Below, piece by piece: positions 1 to 9,021 of a DNA stretch of 50,395 nucleotides (position 1 is the stretch's first letter; every line of letters begins with the position of its first letter). This DNA is from Streptosporangiaceae bacterium (GTDB lineage Bacteria > Actinomycetota > Actinomycetes > Streptosporangiales > Streptosporangiaceae). The stretch lies in assembly GCA_025934375.1 (NCBI GenBank), contig JAICYD010000040.1, positions 1 through 50,395 of the forward strand, given 5' to 3'. The notes beneath the pieces are model-generated. The model worked only from the letters and a program-made list of their open reading frames with translations. It had not been told where the DNA came from and searched no databases. Made by a program: the position numbers and the translations under genes.

Positions 1-1
1 G

Positions 2-1450
2 CTGATGAGCGATGCGGACGTCAAGCTCGACGTCGGCCGCGAGCTTACCCGCGGCCTCGGCGCCGGGGCCGACCCGGATGTCGGCCGCAAGGCGGCCGAG
101 GACCACGCCGAGGAGATCGAAGAGGTCATCAAGGGCGCCGACATGGTCTTCGTCACCGCGGGCGAGGGCGGCGGCACCGGCACCGGCGGCGCTCCCGTCG
201 TCGCCAGCGTGGCCCGCTCGCTCGGCGCGCTGACCATCGGCGTGGTGACCCGGCCGTTCGGCTTTGAGGGCAAGCGGCGCGCGGTCCAGGCCGAGACGGG
301 CATCGAGCGGCTCCGGGCCGAGGTCGACACCCTGATCGTCATCCCGAATGACCGGCTGCTGTCCATCTCCGACCGGCATGTCAGCGTCCTGGACGCGTTC
401 AAGGCCGCCGACCAGGTGCTGCTGTCCGGTGTCCAGGGCATCACCGACCTCATCACCACGCCCGGCCTGATCAACCTTGACTTCGCCGACGTCAAGTCGG
501 TCATGTCCGGGGCCGGGTCCGCGCTGATGGGCATCGGGTCCTCGCGCGGCGACGACCGGGCCGTGGCCGCCGCCGAGATGGCCATTTCCTCACCGCTGCT
601 CGAGGCGTCCATTGACGGCGCGCACGGAGTCCTGCTGTCCATCCAGGGCGGGTCGGATCTCGGGCTGTTCGAGATCAACGAGGCCGCGCAGCTCGTCTCC
701 AACTCCGCCGCGGTCGACGCGAACATCATCTTCGGCGCCGTCATCGACGACGCTCTCGGCGACGAGGTCCGCGTCACCGTGATCGCGGCCGGCTTCGATG
801 AGCAGCGGCCGTCCCGGCCCACGACGGCCGCGACCGCTAGCGGCTCGGGTTACGGGGGCTTGGCGACCGGCGGCCCGCTGGGCGGGCCCAGCGCCGGGAC
901 AGGCGGTTCAGGAGCGAGCGGAACCTCCGGCAGCGGGCCAAGCGCGGCGTCCCGGCCGCCCGTTACGTCGAACTGGGCGAACTCCCGGGCGGGCACCACG
1001 GCCGGCTCCGGGAGCGCCAGCGGCAGTGCGCCGCTAGCGCCGGCCGCTGATCACGCGGCGCGGCCGGCGCCCCATCTATCGTCGGACGGCCTTACGTCGC
1101 CAAGCGCGGGGACGTCGTCGAACGCGGTGTCGGCCGCCACGGGGTCGCCAAGCACGGGGTCGCCGGGCACGGTGCCGGCGAGCTACGTGCCCGCCCCGGT
1201 CGCGTTCGTGTCCGGCGATGGCGACGATGACTACTCGTCGGCCGACGGGACGGGGTACGCCGGTGACGATGGCCATGCCCTGGGAGACACTGCCGGGCCG
1301 CTGACCTCGGCGGGCATCTCCGGCGCGGCCACGCGGCCCGAGGTGCCGCGAGCGGTGCCGGAGAAGTCATTCGACAGCGCCGCGCCCCGCCGCCGCCCGG
1401 TGGTCTTCGAGGAGGAAGACGACCTGGATGTGCCCGACTTCCTCAAGTGA
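2..1450 (+). CDS. ftsZ: Cell division protein FtsZ (5' end outside window)
   Basis: Tubulin-like GTPase that polymerises into the Z-ring at the division site. The first complete codon in frame is at base 2; roughly the first 60 residues of the family are missing, so the true start lies upstream. Visible hallmarks are the tubulin signature [10 protein letters not shown] near residue 57 of the visible part, the NDRLLSISD segment and the T7-loop region [11 protein letters not shown]. The GTPase and C-terminal domains end near residue 270. A Gly/Ser/Thr/Pro/Ala-rich linker of roughly 190 residues follows, then the conserved tail DLDVPDFLK that binds SepF and other partners in actinobacteria. The linker is much longer than in typical actinobacterial FtsZ. 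yggS starts inside the last codons, so the two are probably co-transcribed. Confidence 0.97.
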   Translation: MMSDADVKLDVGRELTRGLGAGADPDVGRKAAEDHAEEIEEVIKGADMVFVTAGEGGGTGTGGAPVVASVARSLGALTIGVVTRPFGFEGKRRAVQAETGIERLRAEVDTLIVIPNDRLLSISDRHVSVLDAFKAADQVLLSGVQGITDLITTPGLINLDFADVKSVMSGAGSALMGIGSSRGDDRAVAAAEMAISSPLLEASIDGAHGVLLSIQGGSDLGLFEINEAAQLVSNSAAVDANIIFGAVIDDALGDEVRVTVIAAGFDEQRPSRPTTAATASGSGYGGLATGGPLGGPSAGTGGSGASGTSGSGPSAASRPPVTSNWANSRAGTTAGSGSASGSAPLAPAADHAARPAPHLSSDGLTSPSAGTSSNAVSAATGSPSTGSPGTVPASYVPAPVAFVSGDGDDDYSSADGTGYAGDDGHALGDTAGPLTSAGISGAATRPEVPRAVPEKSFDSAAPRRRPVVFEEEDDLDVPDFLK

Positions 1451-2153
1451 CGCCGACGTTGCCCGCCGGTCGGAGCTAGCGGCCCGGCTGGCGGAGGTCA
1501 CCGCCCGGATTGAGAAGGCATGCGCCATGGCCGGGCGGGACCTGTCGGAGGTCACGCTGATCGCCGTCACCAAGACCTACCCGGCCGAGGATGTCCGGCT
1601 GCTGCGCGAGCTCGGCGTTCACGATTTCGGGGAAAACCGCGATCAAGAGGGCAAGGTGAAGGCGGCTCAGTCCGTTGAGCTCGATATCGCCTGGCATTTC
1701 ATCGGCCAGCTGCAGACCCGAAAGGCCAGCAGCGTGGCGCGGTACGCCGATTACGTGCACTCCGTCGACCGGGCGCGGCTCGTCAGCCACCTCGGCACCG
1801 CGGCCAGCGCGGCTGGCCGCGAGATAACCTGCCTGGTCCAGGTGAGCATTGACGGGGACCCGGAGCGGGGCGGGGTGCCCGCCGGCGGCGTCACGGCGGT
1901 GGCGGAGGCGATCGAGGCCGAGCCGAGTCTGGTGCTCGGCGGGGTCATGGCGGTCGCGCCGATGGGGATGAACCCCGCGGCCGCCTTCGCCGCGCTGCGC
2001 GACATCGCTGGCACCGTCCGTGCCATTCGGGCCGCGGCGGGCATCATTTCCGCCGGAATGAGCAGCGACCTGGAGGATGCCGTCGCGGCCGGGGCGACAC
2101 ACCTCAGAATTGGTACGGCGTTGCTCGGCGATAGAAAGCCTCCGGTCCGGTAA
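1428..2153 (+). CDS. yggS: YggS/YlmE family PLP homeostasis protein
   Basis: Pyridoxal-phosphate-binding alanine-racemase-fold protein of the YggS/PROSC family, involved in PLP homeostasis and usually without racemase activity. The PLP lysine lies in the motif LIAVTKTYP near residue 50. [21 protein letters not shown] and the C-terminal [20 protein letters not shown] segment are diagnostic. Its 241 residues are normal for the family. The ATG at 1428 overlaps the 3' end of ftsZ by 23 nt and has GAGGAGG about 12 nt upstream; no other in-frame start precedes the conserved region. In many actinobacteria pgeF (ylmD) sits between ftsZ and this gene; here it is absent and the two genes overlap directly. 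Confidence 0.93.
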   Translation: MCPTSSSDADVARRSELAARLAEVTARIEKACAMAGRDLSEVTLIAVTKTYPAEDVRLLRELGVHDFGENRDQEGKVKAAQSVELDIAWHFIGQLQTRKASSVARYADYVHSVDRARLVSHLGTAASAAGREITCLVQVSIDGDPERGGVPAGGVTAVAEAIEAEPSLVLGGVMAVAPMGMNPAAAFAALRDIAGTVRAIRAAAGIISAGMSSDLEDAVAAGATHLRIGTALLGDRKPPVR

Positions 2154-2216
2154 TGTCCGTCGCATAGATGTGGTCGGATACGCGGCGACGCGTTGTGCAC
2201 GACGGAGGACTGAAGG

Positions 2217-2699
2217 ATGGCCAGCGCGATGCGCAAGATGGCGGTCTACCTTGGCCTCGTGGAGGACGACGATCGTCGCTATCAGGACAAGTACGACGCG
2301 TACGAGGACTACGACGAGTACGACGAGCCGGCGGACGACGTGGAGGCCACGCCCGCGCGCGCTGACTACGGCTACCCGGTGAACGAGCACCCGGTGGCGC
2401 ACGCGCCGCAGCAGGTTGAGCTCGCCCGTATCACGACGCTCCATCCGCGCACTTACAATGAGGCTCGTACCATCGGTGAGCACTTCCGCGAGGGCACTCC
2501 GGTGATCATGAACCTGACCGAGATGGTCGACAGCGACGCCCGGCGTCTGGTCGACTTCGCGGCGGGGCTGATCTTCGGCCTGCGCGGGTCCATCGACAAG
2601 GTGACCAATAAGGTGTTCCTGCTCTCACCAGCGAACGTCGAGGTTACCGCCGAGGACAAGGCGCGCATCGCGGAACGGGGCTTCTTCAACCAGAGCTAG
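2217..2699 (+). CDS. sepF: Cell division protein SepF
   Basis: Membrane-tethering FtsZ partner that anchors and organises the Z-ring. The N-terminal amphipathic segment [17 protein letters not shown] is followed by an acidic, Tyr/Asp-rich linker (about residues 18-60). The SepF core fold starts around [20 protein letters not shown] and includes [19 protein letters not shown] and [18 protein letters not shown]. It is 160 aa, slightly short for an actinobacterial SepF because the linker is short. ATG 2217 has GGAGG about 8 nt upstream; ATG 2229 is an alternative. It lies between yggS and yggT as expected in the division cluster, and its natural ligand is the FtsZ tail encoded just upstream. Confidence 0.96.
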   Translation: MASAMRKMAVYLGLVEDDDRRYQDKYDAYEDYDEYDEPADDVEATPARADYGYPVNEHPVAHAPQQVELARITTLHPRTYNEARTIGEHFREGTPVIMNLTEMVDSDARRLVDFAAGLIFGLRGSIDKVTNKVFLLSPANVEVTAEDKARIAERGFFNQS

Positions 2700-2741
2700 T
2701 CGTCCCAGTGGCTAGCCGACAGTAGTAGGTGGTGGGCCACA

Positions 2742-3029
2742 GTGGGCATCGTCAAGGTAGTTCTCACCTACCTGCTTGAGTTCTTCCTGCTCCTGCTCAT
2801 CGGAACGATGATCATCAGCTGGATCAGGGCGTTCGCGCGTGACTGGCACCCGACGGGCGTCGTCTTGGTGATCTGTGAGTCCATCCTCACAGTGACAGAT
2901 CCCCCGCTGAAATTCCTACGTCGCTACATACCGCCCCTCCGGCTCGGTACAGTAGCACTTGACCTCAGCTTCATGGTCCTGTTCATTGTGGTACTGATTT
3001 TGCTGCAAGTGGTCGTCCCGCTGCTCTGA
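2742..3029 (+). CDS. yggT: YggT family membrane protein
   Basis: Small integral membrane protein of the YggT family, found beside sepF and divIVA in Gram-positive bacteria; its molecular role is not settled. It has two hydrophobic helices (about residues 5-27 and 70-94) flanking the characteristic loop with DPPLKFLRRYIPPLRLG. It is 95 aa and starts at GTG 2742. The conserved proline-rich DP(P/L)L..RR.IP motif is intact. It lies 42 nt after sepF and 83 nt before the chosen divIVA start, on the same strand, so it belongs to the division operon. Confidence 0.9.
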   Translation: MGIVKVVLTYLLEFFLLLLIGTMIISWIRAFARDWHPTGVVLVICESILTVTDPPLKFLRRYIPPLRLGTVALDLSFMVLFIVVLILLQVVVPLL

Positions 3030-3112
3030 TCGTGTACCGTGCTGTGACAAGGACGGTGCCAAGGAACGAACACGGTGCTGAGGAACGCAGCCAACCGCGC
3101 CGAGGAGACGAG

Positions 3113-3991
3113 ATGCCGCTGACGCCCGCGGATGTGCGGAACAAGCAGTTCAGTACGACCAGGCTCAGGCCCGGCTACGACGAGGAAGAGGTCGATGCCT
3201 TCCTCGACGAGGTCGAGGCTGAGCTCGACCGCCTGATCCAGGAGAACGAGGAGCTCCGGGCCAAGCTGGCAGAGGTCCTGCGTGGTGGCGGGAAGCAGGG
3301 TATCCCCGCGCTGAGCTCGCCGCTGTCCGACCAGACCAGGACGGACCTAACGGCTGAGACGTCCATGCCGATGATGGAGCAGCGCCGCCCCGAGCCCATG
3401 ATGATGGGCGAGCGGATGAGCCACTCCTCGGTCGAGGACAACATGGACACCGCGGCCCGGGTCCTGTCGCTGGCCCAGCAAACGGCCGACCAGGCGATCG
3501 CCGACGCCCGCCGCGAGGCGGACGAGACGCTCAACCGGGCCCGCCGCGAGGCTGATGACGTGCTTACCAAGGCACGCCGCCAGGCCGAGCAGATCACTGG
3601 TGACGCCCGCGCCCGCGCCGAGAGCCTGGAGCGGGACGCCCAGGAGAGGCACCGCCAGGCGATGGGCTCGCTGGTGCAGCAGCGCGAGGAGCTTGAGCGC
3701 CGGGTCGATGACCTGCGGGCGTTCGAGCGCGAGTACCGCAGCCGCCTGAAGGCCTACCTTGAGGGACAACTGCGCGACCTGGAGGCGGGCGTGAGCGACA
3801 GCGGCACGTTCCCCGTGGTTCCGCCGGGGCCTCCCGCCCCGCCGCAGCTGCCCGCTGGCCTTGGACAGCCCGCCCTCCGCAACGGTGCCCCGTCGGCTCC
3901 CGGCCAGTTCTCTGGTGGCCCGGAGACTGCGGTGCAGCACGTGGCAGGCTTCCCGGTTGGTGGCGGCTCGTCGGTTCACGACCGCCGCTAG
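3113..3991 (+). CDS. divIVA: DivIVA/Wag31 polar growth scaffold
   Basis: Coiled-coil scaffold that marks negatively curved membrane at poles and septa and directs apical growth in actinobacteria (Wag31/DivIVA). The N-terminal lipid-binding domain is MPLTPADVRNKQFSTTRLRP with the turn GYDEEEVDAFLDEVE, followed by a first coiled coil to about residue 58. After a Met-rich linker (about 60-105) a long coiled coil rich in Ala/Arg/Glu runs to about residue 225. The tail is Pro/Gly-rich and disordered. The frame extends 27 codons further upstream, but ATG 3113 is chosen because the family begins with MPLTP and GAGGAGA sits 5 nt before it. Length is 292 aa. It is the last gene of the classical division cluster. 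Confidence 0.95.
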   Translation: MPLTPADVRNKQFSTTRLRPGYDEEEVDAFLDEVEAELDRLIQENEELRAKLAEVLRGGGKQGIPALSSPLSDQTRTDLTAETSMPMMEQRRPEPMMMGERMSHSSVEDNMDTAARVLSLAQQTADQAIADARREADETLNRARREADDVLTKARRQAEQITGDARARAESLERDAQERHRQAMGSLVQQREELERRVDDLRAFEREYRSRLKAYLEGQLRDLEAGVSDSGTFPVVPPGPPAPPQLPAGLGQPALRNGAPSAPGQFSGGPETAVQHVAGFPVGGGSSVHDRR

Positions 3992-4046
3992 TTCCTGCGA
4001 CCCTACGACTTCGGGCGGCGCGCCCGGGCACACGAGGAGATGAAGG

Positions 4047-5681
4047 GTGATCCGGTTTAGCGCCGCACTGGTCGTGGTCGCGATCGGGGTGCTCGTCGGG
4101 GGCGTAGCCCTCAGCAGCCTGCCGTTCGTGTACGTGGCGATCGGCGTGAGTGCGGTCGCGCTGCTCGTGCTGGCCGCGGGTGTGGTGCTTAAGCGCGACG
4201 AGCTATTCGACGAGGCAGCACAGGCGACGGCGGGAACGCCCGTCGCGGGAGCACAGCCGGCCGTGGGGGTGCAGCCCGCGGCCGAGGGCGCACCCGCGGC
4301 GGCAGCGTACGTCGGGGGAGCGGGCCAGCCGCGAGTCGCGGCCGGGGTCGGTGGCAGTGTCTCCGGGAGCACGATGTCCGGGGACACCGCCCTTTCCAGT
4401 GGCACCGCCCTTTCCAGTGGCACCGCCCTTTCCGGCGACACCGCCCTTTCCGGCGACACCGCCTTTTCCGGGGATGCCCCCTTCGGGGATTGGGCATCGA
4501 CCCGGTATGCCCAGCCGGCTCCCGTCCAGCAAGCACACGATGGCACGCCGGGGCGGGCAGGGGCAGTGTCTCCCGGAACATGGCTCCCGTCGGTCCCCGG
4601 CGTCCCGGCCGCCGGGGACGCGCTTTCCGGGACGCCCGAGCCGATCCCGCCGGCGTCCTTCCGGCGGCCCCCGGCGCCACCGACTCGAGCCGATCCGGTG
4701 CTCCCGTGGGCGGACTCGCTGCCTACCCGCGTCGACATCAGCGGCACCCCGCGCACGCCGGGCGCGGATACGGGTTCCTCGCCCTCTGGATCCTCATCGT
4801 CGTCCGGGCCTTCGGCTGGACTTCCCGCGAACGGGCTGCTTCCGGGTGGGAAGTTCGCCTGGCGCGATATCACCTGGGACGACAGCGCCGGCGACAAGCC
4901 TCGCGCGGGCGAGCGGGACAGCGGCGAGCGCGACGGCGGTGAGGAAGAGACCGACCCGACGGCCGCGACCGTGCGCATCGCCCCATTGGCGAGCACACCG
5001 CCGCCGGCGAGCGCGGTTCCGCCGGCGAGCGCGGGCACGCCCAGCTGGTTTGATGACGTCGATGACGCCAGCGATGCCACCCTGTCGCTCGGCCAGCCCG
5101 GACGCGACGACCACTTGTCGTTCCCGGTCGGCGAGGCGCCGGCCCATGCGGTGGCCCACGATATCGAGGTGCCGGCGGACACCGGCGACGACGTCGACCT
5201 GGACGCCACCGCGGCCATGCCCATCCAACCCGGCCCGGACCCGGGCACCCACGAGGACCTGAACGCCACGGTAGCCATGGGCGTCCTGCCCGGCCCCGAC
5301 GTGGACGCCGAGGCCGACCCGGGACCGGAAGTGGACGCCGACGCCAACCATGCCTGGGCCGACCTGGACGCTGACCCGGACCCGGACGCGGACGTTGACC
5401 TGCACGCAGATCCCGCCCAAGACGAGGAACTCCCTGGCGCACCCGATGAAGACGACCTAGCGCCTACCGCCGCCAATGAGACCATCGCGCCGGAGACTAC
5501 CGCGGCCGAGCCGGCGTCGGGTACCGGGCAGGTCACCGTCGTACCCGGCGTACCTCGTTACCACAACGGGGACTGCATCCTGATCCGCTTCATGGCCGAT
5601 GAGGACGTTCAGCGAATGACGGTCTCGGAAGCCAAGAAGGCAGGCTGCACCCCCTGCCGTGCCTGCCAGCCCGAGGACTAG
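4047..5681 (+). CDS. Membrane protein with disordered region and Cys/His C-terminal motif, function unknown
   Basis: Product of 544 aa with two N-terminal transmembrane helices (about residues 4-27 and 28-47). A long low-complexity part rich in Ala, Pro, Gly, Asp and Thr fills most of the protein, including a five-unit TALSSG/TALSGD repeat and an Asp-rich stretch near 400-465. A short conserved-looking C-terminal module (about 495-544) has H506, C510, C534, C537 and C540. The order H-x3-C ... P-C-x2-C resembles small Ada-like zinc-binding modules; zinc binding is inference. The GTG start at 4047 has GAGGAGATGAAG just upstream. Its place directly after divIVA, 55 nt away, suggests co-expression with the polar growth machinery. 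No function can be assigned. Confidence 0.8.
   Translation: MIRFSAALVVVAIGVLVGGVALSSLPFVYVAIGVSAVALLVLAAGVVLKRDELFDEAAQATAGTPVAGAQPAVGVQPAAEGAPAAAAYVGGAGQPRVAAGVGGSVSGSTMSGDTALSSGTALSSGTALSGDTALSGDTAFSGDAPFGDWASTRYAQPAPVQQAHDGTPGRAGAVSPGTWLPSVPGVPAAGDALSGTPEPIPPASFRRPPAPPTRADPVLPWADSLPTRVDISGTPRTPGADTGSSPSGSSSSSGPSAGLPANGLLPGGKFAWRDITWDDSAGDKPRAGERDSGERDGGEEETDPTAATVRIAPLASTPPPASAVPPASAGTPSWFDDVDDASDATLSLGQPGRDDHLSFPVGEAPAHAVAHDIEVPADTGDDVDLDATAAMPIQPGPDPGTHEDLNATVAMGVLPGPDVDAEADPGPEVDADANHAWADLDADPDPDADVDLHADPAQDEELPGAPDEDDLAPTAANETIAPETTAAEPASGTGQVTVVPGVPRYHNGDCILIRFMADEDVQRMTVSEAKKAGCTPCRACQPED
4386..4475 (+). repeat. 18-bp tandem repeat, 5 copies, in frame
   Basis: Five consecutive 18-bp units at 4386, 4404, 4422, 4440 and 4458, of the type ACCGCCCTTTCCAGTGGC. 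The first two are identical, the third and fourth end in GGCGAC, and the fifth diverges. Each unit adds six residues (TALSSG or TALSGD), so copy-number changes keep the reading frame. Confidence 0.95.
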
Positions 5682-5736
5682 CGCGCACCCTGAATCCAGG
5701 CGGGGCACGCCTCCTCCTGTGGACTCAGCCCGGGTG

Positions 5737-5758
5737 CCTGCGCCGGGGCAGGCGCAGG
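5737..5758. terminator. Hairpin between convergent genes
   Basis: Perfect inverted repeat CCTGCGCC / GGCGCAGG with a 6-nt loop (GGGGCA), in the 83-bp gap between the stop of the 544-aa membrane protein and the stop of ileS on the other strand. It could end transcription from both sides. No T-run follows, as is common in high-GC actinobacteria. Confidence 0.5.
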
Positions 5759-5764
5759 AATCAG

Positions 5765-8700
5765 CTAGCGGGCGATGGCCAGCCAGAAGTGCAGGCCTAG
5801 GTCGGCGTCTGCGTGGTCGTGCCAGCCAGCCGGCCCGGGCGGCTCGGCAGGCTCGAACGTCTCCGCGAGAACTTCCTCGGCGATCAGCGCGCCGTGCGCG
5901 GTCAGCGCGTCGGTCAGGTCGCCTTCGGTCGCCGACCAGCGCAGCGAGATCCGGTCGGTGACCGCCAGCCCGGCTGCCTTGCGCGCCTCCTGAATGCGGC
6001 GGACGACCTCCCGCGCCAGTCCCTCGGCGCGCAGCGCCGGCGTTACCGCCAGGTCGAGCGCCACCGTCTCACCGTCAGCGAGGGCGACGCCCCAGCCTTC
6101 AGCGGGCGTCTGCGTCACGATCACGTCCTGTGCGGTGATCTCCACCGGGCCAGCACCGGGCACGTCAAGGCGCAGCGAGCCACTTCCGGCGACCGCGGTC
6201 GCGACCGCCGCCGGGTCGGCGGCCCGGATCGCCGCGGCGACCGGCTGGGTACCTGCCCCGAACCGCTTGCCGAGCGCCCGGAACTCCGGCTTCACGCTGT
6301 ATCGCACAAGTTCGCCGTCTTCAGCGCCGGAATCCAGCGGCGCCACGGAGTGCACGTTCAGCTCCTCGGCCACCAGGGACCGCAGCTCAGCGGGCAGCGA
6401 CGCGAACCCGCTGGCCCCCACCAGCGCCCGCTCCAGCGGCTGGCGGATGCCCACCCCCGCCGCCGACCGAGCCGAGCGTCCCAGTTCCACCACGCGCCGC
6501 GCCAGCGCCATCTGGGCCGCCAGCGACGGGTCGATCAGCGATGCGTCAGCGGCCGGCCACTGCGCCAGGTGCACCGACTCCGGTGCCTCGGCTTCCCGCA
6601 GCACCTCCCACAGGTAATCGGTCAGGAACGGCGTCATCGGCGCCATCAGCTTCGTCACGGTCACCAGGGCCGAGTGCAGCGTGGCGAACGCCGACGCCCC
6701 GTCCGCGCTTGACGGGCCGGCCCAGAACCGCCGCCGTGACCGCCGCACGTACCAGTTCGACAGGTCGTCGATCAGCGCCGCCAGCCGCCGCCCGGCGGCG
6801 GCGGAGTCGAACGCTTCCAGGGAAGCGGTCACGTCACGCACGCATGCCTGTGCCTCCGACAGCAGCCACCGGTCCAGTAGCGGCCGGTCCGCGGGCTCGG
6901 GTGGCGCGTAAGCCCCGGCCACCGACTCCGGCGTCCACACGGCCGCCCCCGCCCCGGGCGCGTTCGCGTACAGCACCAGGAACGAGGCGGTGTTCCAGTA
7001 GGTGAGGAGCACCTTGCGGACGATCTCATCAAGCACGCCCGGCCCGATCCGGCGCTGTCCCCAGGGCGATCCGGAGGCGGCGAAGAACCAGCGCACCGCG
7101 TCGGCGCCATGGGAGTTCAGCACCCCCATCGGCTCTAGGACGTTGCCCAGGTGCTTGGACATCTTGCGGCCCTGCTCGTCCACCACGTGCCCGAGGCAGA
7201 CGACGTTCTCATAGGAGGACCGGCCGAACGCCAGCGTCCCGACCGCCATCAGCGAGTAGAACCAGCCCCGGGTCTGGTCGATCGCCTCGCAGATGAACTG
7301 CGCCGGGTAGGCCGCCTCGAACTGGCCGGAGTTCCGCCACGGAGCCCCATGCTGCGCGAACGGCATCGACCCGGAATCGAACCAGGCGTCGATTACCTCC
7401 GGCACCCGCCGCGCCACCCCGCCGCACGACGGGCACGCCAGCGTCACCTCGTCCACGTACGGCCGGTGCGGGTCGAGCGCGGCCAGATCAGCGCCGGCCA
7501 GCGATCCCAGTTCGGCCAGCGACCCAACGCAGGTCAGGTGCCCGGCGTCGCATTCCCACAGCGGTAGCGGAGTGCCCCAGTAACGGGTCCGCGACAGCGC
7601 CCAGTCGATATTGCCGCGCAGCCACTCGCCGAACCGGCCGTCCTTGATGGTGGCCGGCTGCCAGTTGGTCTTCTCGTTCTCCGCGAGCAGCTGATCCTTG
7701 ATCGCGGTGGTCTTGATGAACCACGACGGCAGCGCGTAGTACAGCAAGACGGTGCCGCACCGCCAGCAGTGCGGGTAGCTGTGGCTGTGCGGCGCGGAGT
7801 GGAATAGCAGCCCCCGCTCGGCCAGGTCTGCCATCAGCGGCTTGTCCGCGTCCTTGAAGAATAGCCCGCCGACTAGCGGCAGGTGCTCCTCAAAGCGCCC
7901 GTCCGGGCGCACCGGGTTCACAACGGGCAGTCCGTGGGCGCGCCCCGCCTCCATGTCATCGGCGCCGAACGCCGGCGCCAGGTGCACGAGCCCGGTGCCG
8001 TCCTCGGTCGTGACGAATTCCGCGGCTACGACGACGTGCCCAGGATCAATATCGACTAGCTGAAATGGAGGCTGGTACCTCGTCCCGATCAATTCCGCTC
8101 CGGGAATGTCAGCGGCAACGTGCCATCCCTCGCCAAGCACGCGCGCGTAAAGCGACTCCGCGACGACGACCTTATCGCCATCGCGCGACTTGCGCGCGAC
8201 GACGTAGTTCACCTCGGGATGGACGGCGATCGCGGTGTTGGAAACCAGCGTCCACGGGGTCGTCGTCCACACCAGGAGGTCCGCCCCCGCCAGGTGCCGG
8301 GCGGTCTTGGCGGGCAGGCCGGCGGGAGCCTGGGTGACCTTGAACCGGACGATGACCGACGGGTCGGTGACGTCCCGGTACACGTCGGGCTGGCCCATCT
8401 CGTGGTCCGACAGCGCCGTGCCGCACCGCGGGCAGTACGGGCTGATCCGGAAGTCGCGGACCAGCAGGCCCGCCTCGTAGATCGTCTTCAGCGCCCACCA
8501 GACTGACTCGACGTAGGGCGCGTCCATCGTGCGGTAGGCGTCCGACAGGTCGATCCAGTAGCCCATCCGCTCGGTCACCGCCGAGAACGCGTCGACGTGC
8601 CGCAGCACCGATTCCCGGCAGCGCTTGTTGAACTCGGCCACCCCGTAGGTCTCGATGTCCTTCTTGCCCGACAGCCCGAGCTCCTTTTCCACCGCGACCT

Positions 8701-8992
8701 CGACCGGCAGCCCGTGGCAGTCCCAGCCGGCCTTGCGCGGCACGTGGAAGCCCTGCATGGTCTTGAACCGAGGGAACATGTCCTTGAAGACCCGCGCCTC
8801 CACATGGTGGATGCCCGGCATCCCGTTGGCCGTCGGCGGCCCCTCGTAGAACGTCCAGCGCGGCCCGTTGCTGGTGCGCGCCAGCGACGCCGCGAAGGCT
8901 CCCGTCCGCCTCCACCGGGCGAGCATCTCGTGGTCGACCGCCGGAAGGTCAACCTGGGCCGGGAGCGGTGGCATCTTCGGCATGAAGGCCAT
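5765..8992 (-). CDS. ileS: Isoleucyl-tRNA synthetase
   Basis: Class I aminoacyl-tRNA synthetase that charges tRNA-Ile with isoleucine in the cytoplasm. The 1075-residue product has the HIGH-equivalent GIHH at residues 60-63 within PPTANGMPGIHHVEARVF, the CP1 editing domain, Cys pairs in PYCPRCGTALSD and YPHCWRCGTV, and the KMSKS-equivalent KMSKHLGN near residue 610. The HHVEARVFKD and KMSKHLGN signatures match the eukaryote-like type II IleRS group, whose members are typically mupirocin-insensitive. ATG 8992 is used; ATG 8983 (MPKMPPL) is an alternative. Only 29 bp separate it from the upstream SBP gene, so no room exists for the T-box leader often found before ileS in actinobacteria. Confidence 0.97.
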   Translation of the reverse strand: MAFMPKMPPLPAQVDLPAVDHEMLARWRRTGAFAASLARTSNGPRWTFYEGPPTANGMPGIHHVEARVFKDMFPRFKTMQGFHVPRKAGWDCHGLPVEVAVEKELGLSGKKDIETYGVAEFNKRCRESVLRHVDAFSAVTERMGYWIDLSDAYRTMDAPYVESVWWALKTIYEAGLLVRDFRISPYCPRCGTALSDHEMGQPDVYRDVTDPSVIVRFKVTQAPAGLPAKTARHLAGADLLVWTTTPWTLVSNTAIAVHPEVNYVVARKSRDGDKVVVAESLYARVLGEGWHVAADIPGAELIGTRYQPPFQLVDIDPGHVVVAAEFVTTEDGTGLVHLAPAFGADDMEAGRAHGLPVVNPVRPDGRFEEHLPLVGGLFFKDADKPLMADLAERGLLFHSAPHSHSYPHCWRCGTVLLYYALPSWFIKTTAIKDQLLAENEKTNWQPATIKDGRFGEWLRGNIDWALSRTRYWGTPLPLWECDAGHLTCVGSLAELGSLAGADLAALDPHRPYVDEVTLACPSCGGVARRVPEVIDAWFDSGSMPFAQHGAPWRNSGQFEAAYPAQFICEAIDQTRGWFYSLMAVGTLAFGRSSYENVVCLGHVVDEQGRKMSKHLGNVLEPMGVLNSHGADAVRWFFAASGSPWGQRRIGPGVLDEIVRKVLLTYWNTASFLVLYANAPGAGAAVWTPESVAGAYAPPEPADRPLLDRWLLSEAQACVRDVTASLEAFDSAAAGRRLAALIDDLSNWYVRRSRRRFWAGPSSADGASAFATLHSALVTVTKLMAPMTPFLTDYLWEVLREAEAPESVHLAQWPAADASLIDPSLAAQMALARRVVELGRSARSAAGVGIRQPLERALVGASGFASLPAELRSLVAEELNVHSVAPLDSGAEDGELVRYSVKPEFRALGKRFGAGTQPVAAAIRAADPAAVATAVAGSGSLRLDVPGAGPVEITAQDVIVTQTPAEGWGVALADGETVALDLAVTPALRAEGLAREVVRRIQEARKAAGLAVTDRISLRWSATEGDLTDALTAHGALIAEEVLAETFEPAEPPGPAGWHDHADADLGLHFWLAIAR

Positions 8993-9021
8993 CCTATGGC
9001 GGGGGGTCCGTGCCGCCTCCG

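Noticed and set aside
3347..5536. Long minus-strand open frame of 729 codons opposite divIVA and the following membrane gene
   Set aside because: Low-complexity Ser/Ala/Gly product that mirrors the codon pattern of the plus-strand genes; a GC-rich antisense shadow.
8993..9021. T-box leader upstream of ileS
   Set aside because: Only 29 bp separate ileS from the preceding gene, far too short for a T-box.
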